From Luteibacter pinisoli (GTDB lineage Bacteria > Pseudomonadota > Gammaproteobacteria > Xanthomonadales > Rhodanobacteraceae): 64,000 bases of DNA. This document shows, in pieces, positions 17,429-24,912 of this stretch. The stretch's first letter is position 1. The number at the start of each line of letters is the position of its first letter. The translations under genes and the position numbers were made by a program. The stretch is from contig NZ_CP041046.1 of the NCBI RefSeq assembly GCF_006385595.1, positions 2,728,001-2,792,000 of the forward strand, read 5' to 3'. Under the pieces are notes generated by a model, which was not told where the DNA came from, did not search any database, and was given only the letters and a program-made list of their open reading frames with translations.

Positions 17429-18616
17429 ATGCACGACTCGGCAGGCATCCTGCTTACCCTTTTCGCTATTTTCGTCGCCGCGCAGATCGGTGGCGAGATC
17501 GCGCAACGCCTTAAATTACCGGCCGTGGTGGGCGAAATCGCCGCCGGCTGTGCCATCGGCCCCAGTGCCCTCGGCTGGGTGTCCCTGCCGGATATCGCCA
17601 TCGGCACGCCGCTGGATGTGCTCGCCGAAATCGGCGTCATCCTGCTCCTTTTCTCAGTGGGACTGGAAACGCGGCTCGACGACCTGAAGAAGGTCGGCGC
17701 CAGCGCCTTCCTCGTCGGCGTGCTTGGCGTGTTCATCCCGTTCGTGCTCGGCGCACTGTGGGCGCACGGCTCGGGCTTCGACTGGATCCGCTCCATGTTC
17801 GTCGCCGCGGCCTTCGTCGCCACCTCGGCCGGCATCACCGCGCGCGTGCTGCAGGAGCTCGGCGTGCTGCAGCGCCAGGAGGCGCGGATCATCCTCGGCG
17901 CCGCCGTCATCGATGACATCCTCGCCATGCTCCTGCTCGGCGTCGTGTCGTCCCTGCAGGGCGGCGGCAACGTCGACGTGGGCAGCCTCGTCGGCACGCT
18001 GGTCGGCGCGATCGGTTTTGTGGCGGTGATCGGCTGGGGCGGCACGCGGGTGATGCGCCGCGGCTCCGGCTGGCTCGACAAGCCCAGCCATCCGATGTCA
18101 CCGCTGGCCATCGTCCTGGCCCTTTGCCTGGGCCTGGCCTACCTGTCGATGCGCTTCCACCTTGCCGCGATCATCGGTGCCTTCCTCGCCGGCATGATTG
18201 CCTCGGAAACCCGCCAGCGGCATCAGCTGGAGGAACAGACCGCGCCCCTGCTCGCCTTCCTCACCCCGTTCTTCTTCGTGGTGACGGGTGCGAAAGTGAA
18301 CCTGGCTGCCCTGGGCAACGCGAGTGCGCTGTGGGCGCTGCTGGTTGTCACCGTCATCGCCATCGTCTCCAAGCTCGCCGGCGGCTTCCTCGGCGCGCTC
18401 AAGCTCGGCCGTCGCGGCGCGGCCATCGTCGGCTTTGGCATGGTCCCGCGTGGCGAGGTGGGCGTGGTGATCGCCAGCCTCGGGCTTGCCGCGGGCGTGT
18501 TCGACGAGACGATCTACGCGGTGATCGTGGCGATGTCGCTGCTCACCGCGATGGTGACGCCGCCTATTCTCGCGTTGCTCCTGCGGGAGCCCCGCGCGCC
18601 TTCTGGTACGCCGTAA
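17429..18616 (+). CDS. Monovalent cation:proton antiporter (CPA2 type)
   Basis: The 395-residue membrane protein shows about 12 helices and the Na/H exchanger fold: KLPAVVGEIAAGCAIGPSALG, then FSVGLETRLDDLKKVG, AAFVATSAGITARVLQELG and ILGAAVIDDILAMLLLGVV. The last contains the paired acidic residues expected at the ion site. There is no C-terminal TrkA-N domain, so it is shorter than KefB/KefC and closer to the short KefB/GerN-type exchangers. The ATG at 17429 has an AGGA site; the frame is open upstream but the extension is not family-like. The last 53 bases overlap the convergent photolyase gene. Confidence 0.85.
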   Translation: MHDSAGILLTLFAIFVAAQIGGEIAQRLKLPAVVGEIAAGCAIGPSALGWVSLPDIAIGTPLDVLAEIGVILLLFSVGLETRLDDLKKVGASAFLVGVLGVFIPFVLGALWAHGSGFDWIRSMFVAAAFVATSAGITARVLQELGVLQRQEARIILGAAVIDDILAMLLLGVVSSLQGGGNVDVGSLVGTLVGAIGFVAVIGWGGTRVMRRGSGWLDKPSHPMSPLAIVLALCLGLAYLSMRFHLAAIIGAFLAGMIASETRQRHQLEEQTAPLLAFLTPFFFVVTGAKVNLAALGNASALWALLVVTVIAIVSKLAGGFLGALKLGRRGAAIVGFGMVPRGEVGVVIASLGLAAGVFDETIYAVIVAMSLLTAMVTPPILALLLREPRAPSGTP

Positions 18617-20021
18617 GCGCGTCCTCGCGGCTGCTTTTCAGGTCGACGATGGGCGACGGGTAGCCGGAGCGCTTGAGGAACGCGGCGTCTTCCCACGGCG
18701 CGTGCACCAGCCGGCCGGGGGCGTCGCGCAGCTCGGGCACCCAGCGGCGGATGTAGGCGCCCTCGGCGTCGAACTTCTCCGACTGGGTCACCGGGTTGAA
18801 GATGCGAAAGTACGGCGACGCATCCGCACCACTGCCCGCGACCCACTGCCAGCCCATGGCATTGTTGGCCAGGTCGGCGTCCACCAGGGTGTCCCAGAAC
18901 CACTTCTCGCCCAGCACCCAGTGCTGGCGCAGGTTCTTGGTGAGCAGGCTGGCGACCAGCATGCGCACGCGGTTGTGCATCCAGCCGGTGGCCCACAGCT
19001 CGCGCATCCCGGCGTCGACGATGGGGATGCCGGTCTTGCCCTGCTTCCAGCGACGCAGCGCGTGGGCGTCGCGTTTCGCCCAGCGGAACGCATCGAACTT
19101 CTTGTTGAAGTTCTTCTTCGGCGTGTCCGGGAAGTGCCACAGCAGATGGTGCCCGAACTCGCGCCACCCGAGCTGGCGCAGGTAAGGCTCAAGGTCGGGG
19201 GCGTTCTTGCGGCGGGCGAAGTGCGCACGCAGGCGATCCGCCACCTGGCGCGGCGAGATCTCGCCGAAGTGCAGGTGCGGCGACAGCCGCGAGGTGCCAT
19301 GCCGGGCCGGCAGGTCGCGGCCGGTGTCGTAGTGGCCGACGGCGTCGTCGGCGAACAGGCTGAGCATCTCCTGTGCGCCCTCTTCGCCGGGCGTCCATTC
19401 GTCGAACCCTTTGGCCCAGTCGAGGGTGGGCAGCAGGGCGAGGCTGTCGAGGTCATCGGACTTCGGCACGGTGCCCAGGTGCAGCGGCGCCGGCGTGTCG
19501 AGTGGGCCCTGCTCGTCGATGCGGGTCCGCAGGTTGCGCCAGAACGGGGTGAAGACGCGGTAGGGCTCGCCTTCCTTCGTGGACGTTTCCCAGGGGTTGC
19601 ACCACAGGCTGGCGTTGAACGACGCGACGTCGAGGCCGTCGGCCTCGAGCGCCTTGCGCACCTTCTCGTCGCGCTTGCGGATCAGCGGGTCGTAGAGCAG
19701 GTTGAAGTAGACCGCGGTGGCGCCGGTGGCCTTGATCGCCGCACGCAGGGCCCCGAGGCTGCCGCCGCCGTCGGCGGGTGCGGACGTCGAGGCCGCCACC
19801 ACCTGCAAGGCGCCCCGATGGTGCTTCAGCCCGGTATCCAGGGAGGCCAGGGAATGGTGCAGCCACCAGCGGCTGGCGGCCCCCGGCGCCCATTCGCCCT
19901 CTTCGTGCGGGGCGTGGATGTAGAGGGGGATGACCCGGTCGTAGCCCTGGGTGGCGGCGACGAGGGCGGGATTATCTGCAAGACGGAGGTCCCGGCGGAA
20001 CCAGACGATGGCGGTAGTCAT
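18564..20021 (-). CDS. phrB: Deoxyribodipyrimidine photolyase (class I CPD type)
   Basis: The enzyme uses blue light and FAD to split cyclobutane pyrimidine dimers. The 485-residue product starts TAIVWFRRDLRLADNPAL (antenna domain). The FAD domain carries RDLPARHGTSRLSPHLHFGEISPR, GIPIVDAGMRELWATGWMHNRVRM and the tail motif SGADASPYFRIFNPVTQSEKFD. The tryptophans of the electron-transfer chain appear in the DTLVDADLANNAMGWQWV area. ATG 20021 is preferred over a GTG five codons upstream, because the family start follows it directly. The gene ends inside the convergent antiporter gene. Confidence 0.95.
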   Translation of the reverse strand: MTTAIVWFRRDLRLADNPALVAATQGYDRVIPLYIHAPHEEGEWAPGAASRWWLHHSLASLDTGLKHHRGALQVVAASTSAPADGGGSLGALRAAIKATGATAVYFNLLYDPLIRKRDEKVRKALEADGLDVASFNASLWCNPWETSTKEGEPYRVFTPFWRNLRTRIDEQGPLDTPAPLHLGTVPKSDDLDSLALLPTLDWAKGFDEWTPGEEGAQEMLSLFADDAVGHYDTGRDLPARHGTSRLSPHLHFGEISPRQVADRLRAHFARRKNAPDLEPYLRQLGWREFGHHLLWHFPDTPKKNFNKKFDAFRWAKRDAHALRRWKQGKTGIPIVDAGMRELWATGWMHNRVRMLVASLLTKNLRQHWVLGEKWFWDTLVDADLANNAMGWQWVAGSGADASPYFRIFNPVTQSEKFDAEGAYIRRWVPELRDAPGRLVHAPWEDAAFLKRSGYPSPIVDLKSSREDALTAYQKARGAPAGATRE

Positions 20022-20144
20022 CGGCGTAGTATCCACCGTGTGCGTGAAATGCGAATGCCGATCTAAATCCGTTCAGTTGGAATGCTTAGACTGTGCGTAC
20101 GCGCGGTCCCCTTCCCTGTCCGGCCCCGCGAATAGGAGATCTCC

Positions 20145-20594
20145 ATGAACATCAAGACCATCCTCGCCATCCCCGTGGCCGCCCTGCTCGCCTCGGCGGT
20201 TGCGATGCCGGCCGCTGCCGCCACGCTGACGCGCCCTGATGGCATTTACGTGCGTTGCGACCAGTGTGGCGTGGTGCAGAGTATTGAAACGAATATTACC
20301 CAGGGCCGTGACCACGGCACGGCGGGCGCGGTGATTGGCGCGATCGCGGGTGGCGTGCTGGGCAACCAGGTGGGCCGCGGTAATGGCCGCAAGGTGGCGA
20401 CGGTGGCGGGTGCCGTGGGCGGTGGTTTTGCGGGTAATGCGATTGGTAAGGGCGGCGGCGGTGAGAGCTATACGCTGCGCTTGAAGATGGGTACGGGTGG
20501 TTATACGAATGTGACGGTGGCGGATGCTTCGTCGATTCGTCAGGGCGATATTGTGGTCGTCGATGAGAAAGGTAATGTGCAGCGCGTGCAGTAA
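20145..20594 (+). CDS. Glycine-zipper 2TM-domain envelope protein
   Basis: The 149-residue protein has a signal peptide (residues 1-25, cleavage after PAAA) and a double glycine zipper at about residues 58-103 (AGAVIGAIAGGVLGNQVG, then AVGGGFAGNAIG), as in the Rickettsia 17-kDa antigen and SlyB families. No lipobox Cys is present at the cleavage site, so it is not an obvious lipoprotein. Two Cys in VRCDQCGVV may form a disulfide or bind metal. The C-terminal part is a beta-rich domain (YTLRLKMGTGGY). A role in envelope integrity is inferred from the family. The ATG follows TAGGAGA; a strong terminator follows the gene. Confidence 0.85.
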   Translation: MNIKTILAIPVAALLASAVAMPAAAATLTRPDGIYVRCDQCGVVQSIETNITQGRDHGTAGAVIGAIAGGVLGNQVGRGNGRKVATVAGAVGGGFAGNAIGKGGGGESYTLRLKMGTGGYTNVTVADASSIRQGDIVVVDEKGNVQRVQ

Positions 20595-20620
20595 TTGCGG
20601 CGGCGCGGATTACTTTGGAG

Positions 20621-20650
20621 AGGCCGGGCATGTCCCGGCCTTTTTCTTTT
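20621..20650 (+). terminator. Rho-independent terminator after the glycine-zipper gene
   Basis: AGGCCGGG (20621-20628) pairs perfectly with CCCGGCCT (20634-20641) across a five-base loop and is followed by a T-rich run (TTTTCTTTTT). It begins 26 bases after the stop codon. Confidence 0.92.
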
Positions 20651-20708
20651 TGGGCTTCCGATAGGGCTCGGCTTCGCCTTCGCGGTAGCGCTCTGACGTG
20701 GTCGCAGA

Positions 20709-20952
20709 GGAGCCCTGGGTGCCCACCCTCGCTGCTCAGACAACGCTCTGCGTTCGAAAAGGAGAGCCGCTACGCGGCTGGTTTTCCTATTGGCCTACGG
20801 CCGCGAACCGGTGGCTGGGCGGGGGTTTTCGACACGACATTCCCTGTCGTGGCGAAAACGGTGGGCCCTCCATGGCCCACCCCCTGCGGGCCTGATCCTT
20901 CCAGCCCCCTCGCGACACTAAACTCGCCTCGAGGGTGGGCACCCAGGACTCC
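20709..20952 (+). repeat. 244-bp structured intergenic repeat, copy A
   Basis: This element fills most of the 419-bp gap between the glycine-zipper terminator and the second permease gene. Its ends are inverted repeats of 23 bp (20709-20731 and 20930-20952) with one mismatch, core GGTGCCCACCCTCG. Inside are further hairpins, for example GTTTTCG..ACGACA with TGTCGT..CGAAAAC, and GGTGGGCC with GGCCCACC. An inverted copy (B) of the same length lies at 42531-42774 with about 12 differences. Weaker similarity continues about 27 bp past 20952. No transposase gene and no clear target duplication were seen. A nonautonomous mobile unit or a structured RNA is inferred. Confidence 0.85.
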
Positions 20953-21013
20953 CGTCATTGCAGAGGTTTCGTGACGGAAAGCCACCGCAAGAGCTTGGGC
21001 CCTGTGGCGCAAC

Positions 21014-22249
21014 TCAACAGGCGCGAATGGCTTTGGCGGGATCGATACGAGCTGCTCGGGTTGAGGGGAAGGAGGCGGAGGCCTGGCCTAGGGTGAGGAT
21101 GGCGATGGCGCTTGCGGCGATCATCCATAGCGGGAGCGGTGGTACGCCGTAGCGCAGGCCTAGGGCGTAGTTGAGGGCCCATGCTGCGGCGGCGCCGACG
21201 ATGACGCCTGCGCCGCAGAGCATGGCGTTTTCGATGAGGAAGTAGCGGATGACGCCGGTGCGGGTGGCGCCGAGGGCGCGGCGGATGCCGATCTGGCGTT
21301 TGCGGCGTTCGACCCAGAAGCCGGTGAGGCCGACGATGTCTAGTGCGGTGACGAAGACGAGGATGGCGCAGATGATTGTCAGGCTGATGGCCATGGCGCG
21401 GTCGCGTTCGTAGGCGGTGGCGCGTATTTCGCTGAGGGGGCGCAGCTTGCCGAAGGTGCGTTGGGGGTTGGCTTCGCGTAACGCGGCGCCGGCGGCGGTC
21501 ATGGCGGCGGCGAGCTGGCCGGGTTTGGCGCGGACGAGGTAGAGGCCGCGCGGGCCGTGGTCGCGCAGAGGCAGGACGACGGAGTCTTCGGCAGTGGCGG
21601 TGTCGGTGGTGTTTGCCGCGTCGTGGGTTTGCAGGCGGTCGAGGATGCCGACGACGCGCAACGGATGGTCGGGTTCGGGTGTGAGATAGATGGTCTGCCC
21701 GAGCGCCGAGCGGCCGGGGAACAGGCGTTCGGCGATGGAGCGCGTGATGAGGACGACCGGGGGTAGTGGCGCGCGGTTGTAGCTGCCGTCGGTGATGTCG
21801 TCCTGGCGGAAGTCGCGGCCTTCGATGAGCCGCAGGCCCAGCGTGGCGACGCCACGCTCGTCGAAGGTGTAGAGGTCGACGTTGCCTTGCTGGGCCTGGA
21901 TGTCGCGTGCGCCGGGGTGCAGGCTGATGCCTTCGACCCATCCACTGCCGCGCAGCGGGTAGCTGTTGGTGGCGACCGCGTCGGTGACGGCAGGCAGGCG
22001 GCGCAGTGCGGCAAGATCGGCCTCGCGCTGGCCGTGCGCACTGCCGGGGTTGTCGAGGAGATAGCCGAGGGCAAACAGGTCCGGCTCGTCCACGCCGGTG
22101 GGCCGCGACAGATGGGCGGTGTGCGTGCCGATGAGGAAGACGATGTTGCCGACGATGGCGAGCGTCAGCGCGATCTGCAGCACCAGCAGGCCGGCGCCGA
22201 GGCGGCCGCGCTTGAGGGCGGCGAGGATGGGAGCGATATCGTTGAACAT
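21014..22249 (-). CDS. ABC transporter permease, MacB/FtsX type (second of pair)
   Basis: The 411-residue product has an N-terminal membrane helix (residues about 20-42), a periplasmic MacB_PCD-like domain (GYLLDNPGSAHGQRE through RVVGILDRLQTHDA) and a C-terminal FtsX domain with three helices (LTIICAILVFVTALDIVGLTGF, then RKRQIGIRRALGATRTGVIRYFL). RRALGATR is the usual coupling-helix motif that contacts an ATPase. The start ATG (22247-22249) shares one base with the stop of the preceding permease gene, so the two are coupled. No ATP-binding subunit or HlyD-like adaptor gene is in the window. An upstream extension of the frame overlaps the other permease and was not taken. Confidence 0.85.
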   Translation of the reverse strand: MFNDIAPILAALKRGRLGAGLLVLQIALTLAIVGNIVFLIGTHTAHLSRPTGVDEPDLFALGYLLDNPGSAHGQREADLAALRRLPAVTDAVATNSYPLRGSGWVEGISLHPGARDIQAQQGNVDLYTFDERGVATLGLRLIEGRDFRQDDITDGSYNRAPLPPVVLITRSIAERLFPGRSALGQTIYLTPEPDHPLRVVGILDRLQTHDAANTTDTATAEDSVVLPLRDHGPRGLYLVRAKPGQLAAAMTAAGAALREANPQRTFGKLRPLSEIRATAYERDRAMAISLTIICAILVFVTALDIVGLTGFWVERRKRQIGIRRALGATRTGVIRYFLIENAMLCGAGVIVGAAAAWALNYALGLRYGVPPLPLWMIAASAIAILTLGQASASFPSTRAARIDPAKAIRAC

Positions 22250-23571
22250 CACAGGCCTCCCTTGAGCTGGATGCCCGGCGCCGTGCGCATGGCCAGCCAC
22301 GCGGGGTAGATGCCGGCCAGCACCGCGGAGGCGGCGGCGAGTGCGACGGTGCCCGCGAGGAGTGGGCCATCGATCACGGCGATACGCGCCAGGTCGCCGG
22401 GGAACAGGTCGCGCATCAGGCCCAGCGCGCCGAGGGTGAAGGCGATGCCGAGCACGCCCGCTGCGCTGCCGATCAGTCCGGCTTCGGTCGCGGCCTGCAG
22501 GAAAACAGTGCGGCGGCTGGCGCCAAGGGCGCGACGCAGGCTGTATTCGCCGGAGCGTTCGAGTGAACGGGCCAGCATCAGCGCGAGCGCGCAGACGATG
22601 CAGATGGCGAGGAAGCCGAAGGCGACGATGACCGAAAGCCGCGCGTCATCGCTGACGACCTTGCGCGCGACCAGCCAGTCGCGGACGTTGCTCAGGCGGA
22701 TGTTGGCGGGCCAGCCGAAGCGGCCGGCGGCGCGCTGACCCTCGGCATACGTCGTCAGCCCTTCCGCGTAATGCCGGGCGTCTGCCGTCGAGGGCAACTC
22801 GGCCCAGTACTGCAGCCAGACGCACTCCGATGCCAGGAGATCCGCGTAGGTATCACCGCGCGGGCCGGCGTCGCAGTATTCGTAGCCCATCGTTTCCATT
22901 TCCAGGCTGACGGCGGTCTGCAGCGGGAGGTACACATCCTCGCCTTCGTCGAACGCCTGGCCGCCGGCCACGTCGAAGAAGCGCGGCCGGGGATCCCACG
23001 GGCCGGCAACGCCGATCACGCGCCACGCATCGCCGTTGAGGAGGAGCGTACGGCCCACGCTGTTTTCGCCGCCGAAGACGCGGTCGTTGAGCGCGGACGA
23101 GATCACCGCGACGCGGGCACGGTCGCCTTCTTCGGCGTCTGTCCAGCCGCGGCCGTAGCGCAACGGCACGTCGAACATCGTAAAGAACGGGGCCGATGTG
23201 GCGCGGCCGGCGACATGCGTGCCCTTCCCTGCTTCCCCGTCGGCCTTCAGGGTCAGGCCGACCTGGAGCATCGCCGCCTCTCGGGTGGCGCGATGCATCG
23301 ACAGCCACGCGGACGCGTCGCGCCAGGTCACCTGCGCGGGCGGTTCGTTGTCACCGGGCTTGCGGCTGCGCGGGCCACCGTTGTCGATCTGCACCGCATA
23401 GAGCTGGGATGATTTTTCGGGAATGGGATCCCGCGCCATCGTATGCAGGATGGTAAACGCCGACATGCTCATCGCCACGCCGAAGGCGAGCGCCAGCACC
23501 ATCATGGCAACCAGCACAGGCTTGTGCCGCATGCTCGTCATCGCGAGCCGCACGTAATATCCGCCGAGCAT
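22249..23571 (-). CDS. ABC transporter permease, MacB/FtsX type (first of pair)
   Basis: This 440-residue permease has an N-terminal helix (VLVAMMVLALAFGVAMSMSA), a large periplasmic domain (residues about 45-310) and a C-terminal FtsX domain with the coupling motif YSLRRALGASRRTVFLQA. It belongs to the paired permeases that normally accompany a MacB-like ATPase and an HlyD-family adaptor in xanthomonads; those partners are absent here. The ATG at 23571 follows GGGAGAG. The frame is open to 23640, but that stretch contains the predicted sigma54 promoter and would lie upstream of the transcript start. Confidence 0.85.
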   Translation of the reverse strand: MLGGYYVRLAMTSMRHKPVLVAMMVLALAFGVAMSMSAFTILHTMARDPIPEKSSQLYAVQIDNGGPRSRKPGDNEPPAQVTWRDASAWLSMHRATREAAMLQVGLTLKADGEAGKGTHVAGRATSAPFFTMFDVPLRYGRGWTDAEEGDRARVAVISSALNDRVFGGENSVGRTLLLNGDAWRVIGVAGPWDPRPRFFDVAGGQAFDEGEDVYLPLQTAVSLEMETMGYEYCDAGPRGDTYADLLASECVWLQYWAELPSTADARHYAEGLTTYAEGQRAAGRFGWPANIRLSNVRDWLVARKVVSDDARLSVIVAFGFLAICIVCALALMLARSLERSGEYSLRRALGASRRTVFLQAATEAGLIGSAAGVLGIAFTLGALGLMRDLFPGDLARIAVIDGPLLAGTVALAAASAVLAGIYPAWLAMRTAPGIQLKGGL

Positions 23572-23628
23572 CCGTCTCTCCCCTGGTTCCTTCGCCGCAG
23601 CCCCCGCCGCGACGTTGGAACGGAATCG

Positions 23629-23644
23629 TGCAGGGATCATGCCA
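23629..23644 (-). promoter_or_regulatory. Sigma54 (RpoN) promoter for the permease pair
   Basis: The minus strand reads TGGCATGATCCCTGCA, against the RpoN consensus TGGCAcg-N4-TTGCa. The invariant GG (-24) and GC (-12) are both present with exact spacing. Transcription is predicted to start near 23618, giving a 47-base leader to the ATG at 23571. Confidence 0.7.
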
Positions 23645-23677
23645 TGCGGTCGAGGGCGTCGCAGCGTGAAGGCATGC

Positions 23678-23710
23678 TGTCCGCGGACATATTGTTGTCC
23701 GGGGCGGACA
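23678..23710. promoter_or_regulatory. Twin palindromes, likely enhancer sites for a sigma54 activator
   Basis: TGTCCGCGGACA (23678-23689) is a perfect palindrome. Six bases on, TGTCCGGGGCGGACA (23696-23710) has the same TGTCCG/CGGACA arms around a three-base centre. The centres lie about 66 and 85 bp upstream of the predicted sigma54 start, a plausible place for an enhancer-binding protein. The cognate regulator is not encoded in the window. Confidence 0.65.
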
Positions 23711-23717
23711 ACGCTCT

Positions 23718-23846
23718 AGCGCTCTGACGTTGACGGCATGGAGCCCTGGGGCCGACGTAAGCAGAGGGCCGCTCAGTTATCGGGTTTAGCGATGGCGGAA
23801 CTACGGCCCGCTCCGCAAGGACTGCGTCCGGCGGCACCAGGGCCCT
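23718..23846 (+). repeat. Degenerate relative of the structured repeat, copy C
   Basis: AGCGCTCTGACGT (23718-23730), nine bases, then GGAGCCCTGGG (23740-23750) is the same framework, with the same spacing, as the left end of copy A (from 20687). The interior differs. A partner arm at 23832-23846 (CGGCACCAGGGCCCT) pairs imperfectly with 23740-23754 (11 of 15). The unit is about 107 bp between arms. Together with the promoter sites and the D repeat it occupies the 358-bp gap before lpxK; no gene is seen there. Confidence 0.55.
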
Positions 23847-23881
23847 TGCCGTCCCCGCCCCGCGAAAGCCACAAAGGCAAG

Positions 23882-23931
23882 GCGGCGTCAGCCGCTAGTC
23901 ACATGCATTCGCGCAAGCGAATGAACCGATT
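23882..23931 (+). repeat. 50-bp twin-hairpin repeat, copy D1
   Basis: Two small hairpins in tandem: GCGGC-gtca-GCCGC, then CATTCGC-gcaa-GCGAATG. A second copy at 42799-42848 has the same length and about 45 of 50 identical bases. D1 runs into the lpxK stop codon, so it may act at the 3' end of that transcript, but there is no T tract. Confidence 0.7.
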
Positions 23932-24910
23932 AACGCGCAGCACGCACCATCGCGGCGACCGCGTCCCAGAAGGACTCAGGCAACACCGCGCGTACCGGCA
24001 CGCGCCACCAGTTCGCGCGAGCGAACGCCCGGCATTTCACGGCGTCCTTGTCGGTCATCAGCACCGGGCAGCCGTCGGCGAACAGGAAGTCGTCGCGGGT
24101 GAACGCGTGGTGGTCGGCAAAGGGATGGCCGTCGACGGCGATGCCGTGGCTGGCGAGGCTGGCGAAGAACCGTGACGGATTGCCGATGCCGGCGACGGCA
24201 TGCGCTGGACGGCCCGCGAAGTCGCTTAGCGGCGCGCTCAGCGTGGGGTCGTCCATGTTCACCGCGGTGCCGCCTTCCAGCCGCATCGGGATTTCGTTGG
24301 GCTGCGGCGTGCCGCCGTTGACGACGATGAAGTCGACCTCGGCCAGCCGCGTCGCCGGCTCGCGCAGTGGACCCGCAGGCAACAGGTGGCCGTTGCCGAG
24401 GCGGCGCTCGCCATCGATGACGCAGATTTCCACGTCGCGGCCGAGGCGATGATGCTGCAGGCCGTCGTCGGCAAGGATGAGGTCGCAGCCGGCATCGATG
24501 AGGCGGTTTGCGGCTTCGGGGCGTTCGCGACCGATGGCCACGGGAAAACCGCCCTGGCGGATCAAGGCGGGCTCGTCACCGACCACCGCCGGATCGTCAT
24601 CGTCCTTGAGCAGGTACGGGCCGCGCTCGCTGCCGCCGTAGCCCCGGCTGACGATGCCGGGCCGGAAGCCGCGCTCGGCCATGGCCTGGGCCAGCGCCAC
24701 GATGAGCGGGGTCTTGCCGGTGCCGCCGAGGGTGATGTTGCCCACCACCACGACAGGGACGGGCAGCCGCACGACCTTCGACGGGTCCGCGCGGAAATCC
24801 TCGGCGCGGCGGCGGATCACGCGGGCGTATAGCGCTTCGAGCGGGCGCGTCCACCAGGGCGGGTGGCCCACGCCGTACCAACGTCGCTGCAACGACGCGC
24901 CGAGGGCCAT
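23930..24910 (-). CDS. lpxK: Tetraacyldisaccharide 4'-kinase
   Basis: LpxK phosphorylates the lipid A disaccharide at the 4' position on the inner membrane. The 326-residue product has WWTRPLEALYARVI near residue 20, the P-loop VVVGNITLGGTGKTPL, GIVSRGYGG, VGDEPALIRQGGFPVAIGRE and the Walker B-like ILADDGLQHHRLGRDVEICVID. Length is normal. It starts two bases after the msbA stop and ends inside the twin-hairpin repeat. Confidence 0.95.
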   Translation of the reverse strand: MALGASLQRRWYGVGHPPWWTRPLEALYARVIRRRAEDFRADPSKVVRLPVPVVVVGNITLGGTGKTPLIVALAQAMAERGFRPGIVSRGYGGSERGPYLLKDDDDPAVVGDEPALIRQGGFPVAIGRERPEAANRLIDAGCDLILADDGLQHHRLGRDVEICVIDGERRLGNGHLLPAGPLREPATRLAEVDFIVVNGGTPQPNEIPMRLEGGTAVNMDDPTLSAPLSDFAGRPAHAVAGIGNPSRFFASLASHGIAVDGHPFADHHAFTRDDFLFADGCPVLMTDKDAVKCRAFARANWWRVPVRAVLPESFWDAVAAMVRAAR

Positions 24911-24912
24911 GC

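Noticed and set aside
20698..20895. Small open frames in both repeat copies as an annotated gene
   Set aside because: The frame is shared by both copies and three of five codon changes are silent, but it has no ribosome site and lies in a palindromic element. It is kept only as a hypothesis under the repeat finding.
23572..23640. N-terminal extension of the first permease to ATG 23640
   Set aside because: It would place the start upstream of the predicted sigma54 transcript start, and the extension resembles no permease; ATG 23571 has a strong ribosome site.
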